NCBI RefSeq assembly: GCF_036324505.1
Contig: NC_086355.1
Span: 21,318,518 to 21,382,517, forward strand
Reading direction: 5' to 3'
Length of the DNA stretch: 64,000 nucleotides
Origin: Eleginops maclovinus
Lineage: Eukaryota > Chordata > Actinopteri > Perciformes > Eleginopidae
The position numbers were made by a program, and so were the translations under genes. This document shows positions 57,642 through 64,000 of the stretch, piece by piece (position 1 is the first letter of the stretch; every line of letters begins with the position of its first letter). Below the pieces are notes generated by a model. The model saw only the letters and a list, made by a program, of their open reading frames with translations, was not told where the DNA came from and ran no database searches.

Positions 57642-57848
57642 CAGCTCTGGAAAAAATTGAGAGATCACTTCAGCATTATATATTTCTCTTGTGTTATTAT
57701 TTATAGGTACTGTATGTATTTGAGTTAAATTATTCTATTGTATTCTATAAACTACTGATAATGTTTCTGACACTGGACTGGCTGCCATACATGTAGAGAT
57801 AAAGATTAAGAAACATTTGGAGTGGTCTCTATATTTATTCCAGAGCTG
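57642..57848. mobile_element. Tc1/mariner-type MITE, copy 1
   Basis: Left end CAGCTCTGGAAAAAATTGAG and right end …CCAGAGCTG are inverted, with GAGATCACTTC and GAGTGGTCTC as complementary sub-terminal parts. TA follows on the right (57849-57850). The interior shares TCTATAAACTACTGA and ATAAAGATTAAGAAACATTT with copy 2. It has no coding capacity. Confidence 0.7.
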
Positions 57849-59269
57849 TATATAAAAAGCAGGTCAAATTATTTTCAGACATTTTTTAAGCAATCCATAC
57901 AGCTCGGGTTTTTTCTTGAACATTATAGCATGAGGGCAATGGATCGACTAACAACAATATGTCATCCCTGCACCACTCTACACTGTTAGTAATTTGCCTG
58001 TACTCCATTATTGTTTAACTCAGGCAATATTCATCATTATGTTCATCACATAAAGAATTATGCCCTTAAAACATTGAAAACATATTATCTTAATCATAAC
58101 AGCATCTCAAATTAAAAGTACTTGTTTTCTTTAGCTTTTCTCTTTTATGTTAAATACAAAGAGTGCTTCGTCTTCATCTCTACTATTCATAAAGTGTTTA
58201 TAACGTTCTGGGAAATGAAGCACTTCACTGGCTCAGATGCTGTAAAGAAAAATCCAATATGATCTTTTTGTAGCCCAAAAGCATTTATTTTCAAAGCGGG
58301 AGATGATGTGCTGGTGAGTAAATGTCTCTGGGTGAAGCTACCTGAAAATAACCACTTTGATCTCAGCAGGCCTCATGTCGTGTTTGTCTGCAGCTTTGTT
58401 CTAAAAGATTTATATCCGCGTTTTTTTGGTCACAATAATCGTTTGAAATATTTCCGGGTGGGTGATTCAAATTCATGTCGCACAAACTATTAGAACCCCC
58501 AATACAAAGAAGCTTTGGTAGCATTGTTTTGGATTATTTGGTTTAAACTGTTGATTTCTTTATGTGGCATGTGTTTAAAACAGATGATGCGTTTATGTGG
58601 TTGCTTTGTGCTTCGCTGAAGGTCTTCTTTTGATATTCAGAAAAAGCATTTTCAGAAACAAATGGCTGAATTCCCTTATTCCCAAGCTATTAAATATCAT
58701 GAATGTGTCCTCCTGTTATACTGTATAGTTTTTTATGAAAGCATGCTGTCAAAAAAATAATAATTCCAGGGCAATTGGGTTTGTGTTCTTAGCTTTGAAT
58801 TTTGTTTTATTTTTTCCAGCTTTTAACCATTTTTGGTTTTGGGTTGTCAATCTACAATGTTCCTTATTACTTGTTATTCTGATATCTGTTCTCGATTAAT
58901 AGAGCTACTATAAAAATACTACTTGGTTTAATTTTATTTTACATAAAACAACAAAAGCAGCATCCTCACATTTAGGAGAGCAGAATGTTTGACATTTTTC
59001 TGATAAAAAAGAATTGAGTAATAGATCAGCTGTTTTCTTGAGTTCACTAAAAATATCCATAATACATCCTAATAAGACCAATCAAGTAAGTCAATGACTA
59101 AGTGGTTAATATATACTATATAAGCCAGAACACACTCATGGAAAACTCTTAGAACATTTAGCTTTTTTATTTTCTTTTTTTAAGAGAAAATGTTCTCCCA
59201 AACAGAGTCTAATTGGAAAAAAAGACTTGGCTTAATATTCCCCTAAAAAATGGAAATGGTCAAAGTATG

Positions 59270-59273
<4 letters not shown>
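57849..59273. other. Unassigned AT-rich stretch without genes
   Basis: No supported coding frame or repeat family. Confidence 0.5.

Positions 59274-59326
<53 letters not shown>
59274..59326. repeat. (AT)n microsatellite
   Basis: Perfect dinucleotide array directly abutting the left end of MITE copy 2. A shorter TA run continues on the other side (about 59566-59581). Confidence 0.93.
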
Positions 59327-59327
<1 letters not shown>

Positions 59328-59330
<3 letters not shown>

Positions 59331-59566
59331 CTCCAGAAAAAATAAAATAAGAGACCACTTCAGCTTTATCAGTTTCTTTGATTTGACTATTTATAGGTTT
59401 GTCTTTGAGTTTATTTATTTATTTGTGTTATTGTATTCTATAAACTACTGACAACATTTCTCTGTGTTGAATTCAACAGACACTGGAATGACTGCCATGC
59501 ATGTGATACATGAGATAAAGATTTAAGAAACATTTGGAGTGGTCTCTTCATTTTTTTTCCAGGGCT
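59328..59566. mobile_element. Tc1/mariner-type MITE, copy 2, inserted in a TA microsatellite
   Basis: It starts CAGCTCCAGAAAAAATAAAA and ends CATTTTTTTTCCAGGGCT. GAGACCACTTCAG and GAGTGGTCTCTTC form the sub-terminal inverted parts. Shares its interior with copy 1. TA repeats flank both sides, which fits the TA target of this superfamily. Confidence 0.72.
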
Positions 59567-59581
59567 ATATATATATATATA

Positions 59582-62500
59582 TTCTAGGGTTGACTCTTTG
59601 ATGCTTTCACAATATATTTACACAATGAAAAGTTTGATAAATAATCATTAGGACTGTGGATATAACAATTAAGTAGGCAGATCTTGTGATTATACAGCGA
59701 GAACAGTCTGGAAGCCTTTAAAACCAGGAAATGACAACACTTCTGGAATTACCATATCTAAAATATAAGACGACATCTAGTCTCATATCACAATACCATT
59801 CCTTAGTTGAATACTCTTTTCAACTTCTGGTCAACTTGGTCAATTTGTCGATACTCACTCATGCACTGCTGCTAAGGTTAACGTGATGATCGCTAAGGAG
59901 TATCAAAGGACTATATGCAGTCATATCATCCACGGGAACGAGTCGTGTTGATTTAACGTCAGCTGTGACAACAGACATTCATTTCCATCCCTGTTGGGTG
60001 TTCTTTTTACATTACTGACCGCCTCGCCTCTTACATAACACCCTATCATACCATAATATCTATAGTGTGCCCAGCCCTAGATCCAGTCCATACCCGTGGC
60101 ACAGTTATCTTGTGTTTCTTCAGGAGCAGCGAGCTGGGAAATCTGCAGCTTATTGAGTATGATGGTTACCACGTTTACAAGGCACTGAAGTGTATTGACC
60201 TGAAACGTATTCCACACGAGCTTTGCTTTAATTCAGTAGGCACCATCCTTTTGAAAAGTGTCACCATTATTTGTCCTTTTTTATTCCTGATGACCGATTC
60301 ATCTTGCTCACTGCATGGCAAGTGATGAATATAAATTATAGTTGCAGTCGGAGAACACAGCACCGCACTAGAATAACAAAGACACAGGTTTGACTTTGAC
60401 ATCTTTATTGAAAGGGAGTCTAAAGGGACTATGAAGTTGATTATTCTCAGTCATGCTGTTTAAATGTCTCACTCAAATGAGTTATAAGAGAAGGTACGGG
60501 GATGTTATAAATGATCTTTCTCTATGTCATGACTTTTTGAGAAAAACCTGAAAATGTGCCATGTCTGTTGTCAAGTGCTTGGCAAGGACTGTGATTTATA
60601 CGCACATTTAAGTAACTGCTCACCTGAATACCCAGCAGAGAGTTTACATTTTACGTTATGTTCTTTTCACAGCTCCTGTACACTGTAAGTGGGACATCTG
60701 TTCTTTACGGACTGTGGCAAGGTTATCTGGAGTGTGATAAATACTGCATATCATGAATTATACAGTTGGTCCATCTAGAAATGTCGTAATGCTCGTTTGC
60801 CCGATGTACATGCAAGAGATAGCAATTTGTTGGAGCCTAATGGCTTTGGAAATATATTTGTCACACAATGCTCTTACTGTGCCCGAAAGGGAGTTCTAGC
60901 TACGGTCATTACTATGGTATCCTAACCTTTGAGTTGAACCACTAAATCCAGATGAGAAGAAATCTGAAGATGCATTTGGCTTGACTAGTCACCCTGGAAT
61001 AGGTTGGCGCAGGTATAAATCCTAGAACCTGGCTCTAAAACTTAAATAGAAAATCGACTCAAAATTCATGAACTTGGCTCAATGGGAGTTGAAATATGTC
61101 CACCTTCTGGTTTAAACTGCGTCTTTGAAAGCTTGAAATGTCAGAAATGGATTCAGCATACTCAATAACCCCCCAAATCAACCCATACATTGACTTGGCC
61201 TATTGTCCATATCTTTCATAAGGCTAATTGATGTAAATTATGCAAATTGTTCAACATATGCAGGTTAACATCTGGCAATTTCTAAATGCCAATATCCATA
61301 AATACCTTTATACATTTCTAACATTAAACATTGATGTCAACAGTTGTGAATGTGTTTATGCTTAACACAAATGATTGGTGAGAGATATTCAGGTTTTGTT
61401 CTTAAAATACGTCAGTAAATACCCCAATCGTGGATGTCCGAGTCTTCTATCTGTCATAACAACACACTAACAAGTGATGAATAAGACTATTAAATGTCAT
61501 CATGGAACATTATTCTACTTTAGCTTACTGTTTCGCAGCCATGATGTTGTTTTGTTTTTAGCGTTAGCTTTTTATTTCCGGAGGTACAGTTACGCTTCAA
61601 AAGTCCAAAATCTACAAGTCATAGGCGTGTGTTCGCCAAAGATCTTGTTTTCTGCAATGTTCTGAAATCCAATGAAAAAAGCCCTTCCTTTTTTGTCGAG
61701 GGACCCATTGCACTGCTACCTTCTGAGTCGGCCTACAGAAATACTTAATCACTGCACCACTATATTACCATTTCCTGTCACAGCTACTCTACACTAACAC
61801 AGAAGGATAGCCCCCTGGCTGATTGTTTTGGTCCGCACATGGATTGAACTTTAAAGTTGGCATGAGGTCCGCCTTCCTTTGTGTGACTGGAATCTACTCC
61901 ATTGAAGTTCAGTCTGATAGTCTTTAACGTAGGGCTGCTGAAAACATTCCGAAGCAGGGACAATGAACGACTCAACAGCACGATTTAAATAATGTCAGTT
62001 AATACTCTTCAACAGATATTTCTAGCTAACCCCTTTCATCCACCGCAGTGAGTCATATTTAATCCAGAGTGAAAAGTTCTACCTCTGCCAGTCATGCTTG
62101 TTTCTATAAAAAAGGGAAACAACAACTTCAATGGTGGAGAAGCTGAAGATGAGGAAGAGCTGGTACAGGAAAACAATGGCCAGGTACATTTTTAATATCA
62201 CGAAAAGATGATACACAAAATAATTGAGGGAGAATAAAGGGGTAATTTGTTCCATATCACAGATCCAAATCATTATGAAGTATGCATTGCCAAGAGAAAG
62301 GAAGAAAATAAGGAAGTTTCCCAGAGCAGAACTTTGTCTTTATAGTTTCTATAGTTATCCTAAAACATACCTCTGATGAGATAATAGAAGCCATGAACAT
62401 CTGATTTTATCCAAAGTTATAATGATTTGTTTTTTAATGCGATGAATCCTCTGGACCTTCATCTGAATGGGTCACAAAAAAATATGTTTATTTTTGACAA

Positions 62501-62669
62501 ATTGTACTGTTACACCTTTGAATTATTTCTATCCTTCTTGAAGAATATATTTTTTGTTGTATTCTAATCAGCATTTTCTGATATGCAAATCTGGAATGTA
62601 AACTGAGCATTTAAAAGTGTGATTCAATCCATTAAATGTTTTATACGCTAGTAGTTAGTTTAACATTTC
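59582..62669. other. Unassigned AT-rich stretch without genes
   Basis: Two weak exon-like pieces were noted: 60120-60180 on the plus strand after TGTTTCTTCAG, and 62085-62200 on the minus strand, a hydrophobic peptide (YLAIVFLYQLFLIFSFSTIE) next to splice-like sequences. Neither has both splice sites in a usable phase, so neither is called. Confidence 0.4.
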
Positions 62670-63415
62670 TTTTTCTTTTTTTTCCAAAATGTGTTTATTG
62701 AACTTTTTCTCAAGACACAAAAAACCCACAATAAGAAACACAACCACTAACTGCAAAATAAAGGAAAGGGAGAAGAGAAAAAAAAACAAAAACACAATTA
62801 TGGCACACCCATTGGTACAGAGGTTGAAGGGTGATATGGCTTACTTATGCCCACTGGCTTTATGGAGGGGCAGACTCACTTTAGGGCATTGAGAAATTCT
62901 GGGCCCTTAACCAAGTCCAAAAAGGAAGTCCACATTTTTTCAAACAGAGTGTATTTTCCTTTCATTGAATATGTTATTTTTTCCATTGCTATAACTTGAA
63001 CAATGTCCTCTAGCCAGCATTTCGTAGTTGGTCTTTGTGTAGATTTCCAACATTTTGCAATTGTCCGTCTGGCTTGAAGTAGACTGAGGGTAACCATCTT
63101 CATGTTGGCTTTGCTGAGGATCATTTTCTTGGGTATAAGTCCCAAAACACACATTTTGGGGCACATGGGAAGATTCACCTCAGAAGAAGTTGAAAGAATA
63201 TTAATTACTTCTCTCCAAAATTCTTGTAATTTTGTACAGGACCATAAACAATGGAAAAGAGTCCCTTTATGTGCATCACATTTAAAACACACATCAGGAA
63301 TATTACCATTGAAAGGATTCAGGACTACAGGAGTGATATATAGCCTCATTGTATGTTTGTGCCTGAGAAATGTTACAAATGGTTAGCCATTCACACTCTA
63401 GTTTAACATTTTAAA
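62670..63415 (-). mobile_element. L1-type LINE, 3' end fragment
   Basis: Minus-strand coding sequence for the C-terminus of an L1-type ORF2 is followed by about 200 bp of 3' untranslated sequence ending in an A-rich tail (T-rich CTTTTTCTTTTTTTTCC at about 62669-62685 on the given strand). The 5' side is truncated near 63415. Confidence 0.7.
62880..63349 (-). pseudogene. L1-type ORF2 protein, C-terminal fragment
   Basis: The 157-codon frame has a Cys-x2-Cys…His-x-x-x-x-Cys arrangement in PDVCFKCDAHKGTLFHCLWS followed by CTKLQEFWREVINIL, the zinc-knuckle-like C-terminal domain of vertebrate L1 ORF2 that follows the RT. After it come MCPKMCVLGLIPKK and MEKITYSMKGKYTLFEKMW, also as in fish L1. 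Endonuclease and RT domains are absent. The frame is open but it is only a tail fragment. Confidence 0.75.
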
Positions 63416-64000
63416 TTATACTGTATAAGCCTATTCTTTTCTGAGAGAGAGAGCTTGCTATTTATTTTTTCTGATAAATTATGTGTTTACATTTTTTTTC
63501 ACCACTGATAGTGAATAAAAACAGGATCATGTCTTGTGCAAAATATATTCGGCGATGGTAAGAAAATGTAAGTCACTCAATAGTGAGCTAACCAATGGGC
63601 AATTAATGCATCAGTGACGCAGGACACATATCTGGAAACATCACTGTAGTCTGGAAATACCTAAAGGGTACAAATTACATTAAATGACATGGCATTTAGA
63701 TGAGCATTTTGAAAACAAATGCTTACATACATGCACTTCAATATCTTAGACAAATGCCTATGGGAGCAATTTTGAGTTCAGTACTAACTTTCACCACTGA
63801 CTTTATTGATATCCTCAACTAAATTTCCTTCTAAGTGCAACAGTACTGCAACAATTTCATCACTCGATCTGAAAATGGTAAATGTTTTCAACATGTTATT
63901 GTTATGATATTCCACTGATATACTAGTTTCTTGTGTTAAATAGCGATAAGGTCTTGTTATCACAACCAACTTCCCCCTTTGATCCTGCAATAGTATTTCT
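63416..64000. other. Unassigned AT-rich stretch to the window end
   Basis: No supported coding frame or repeat. Confidence 0.5.

Noticed and set aside
60120..60180. Possible plus-strand exon after TGTTTCTTCAG
   Set aside because: A plausible acceptor is present but no usable donor follows in the open frame.
62085..62200. Hydrophobic minus-strand peptide next to splice-like sites, possible membrane exon
   Set aside because: The splice-like acceptor lies downstream of the peptide and the upstream side has no acceptor; the hydrophobicity can come from T-rich sequence.

Overview
The window looks like nuclear DNA from a ray-finned (teleost) fish. The reasons are the AT-rich, gene-poor sequence, the abundant microsatellites, and above all the mobile-element mix: an RTE-type LINE with an ATGG tail, a Rex1/Babar LINE, L2 and L1 fragments, a fish Tc1 family, a Ty3/Gypsy element, two different hAT transposons and TTAA-flanked elements. 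No complete host gene is visible. Nearly all recognisable protein-coding sequence is transposon-derived and broken.

Positions 1-4557 hold the right-hand part of a hAT transposon whose GTF2IRD2-like transposase is frameshifted. It is split by a 2.8 kb RTE-type LINE (888-3687) with a perfect 12-bp target duplication. Positions 7725-18806 are a nest of elements inside an old TTAA-flanked DNA transposon that still shows a THAP zinc finger. Inside it are a 5 kb ZMYM/TTF-type hAT (8079-13083, 8-bp duplication GGTAAGTT) that itself carries a Harbinger-like MITE (8506-9224), an L2 LINE tail (13538-14034), and a young Ty3/Gypsy retrotransposon (14145-18244, minus strand, 5-bp duplication GGAAC). A degenerate ~42-bp minisatellite follows (19805-20465).

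From about 20.5 kb to 64 kb the sequence is mostly unassigned AT-rich DNA, probably intronic or intergenic, with scattered repeats. These include a second RTE fragment (29835-30275), three copies of one tRNA-derived SINE, two copies of a TTAA-type MITE, a Tc1 element (38665-40185), a Rex1 copy with a 421-codon open reading frame (40756-42045), a perfect 26-bp minisatellite (45023-45152), two mariner-type MITEs (near 57.7 and 59.4 kb) and an L1 3' end (62670-63415).

Host-gene signals are few. There is a GC-rich promoter with a palindromic CRE and a probable untranslated first exon with a strong splice donor (to 36882). A possible second exon with a start codon lies at 56974-57093 on the same strand. 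A convincing 239-nt coding exon lies on the minus strand at 33546-33784. None of these could be assigned to a named gene. The transposon proteins do not form a pathway: they are separate selfish elements, and their nesting order gives a relative history of insertion. Three short inverted duplications (38927, 49030, 54280) share a form expected from replication template switching.
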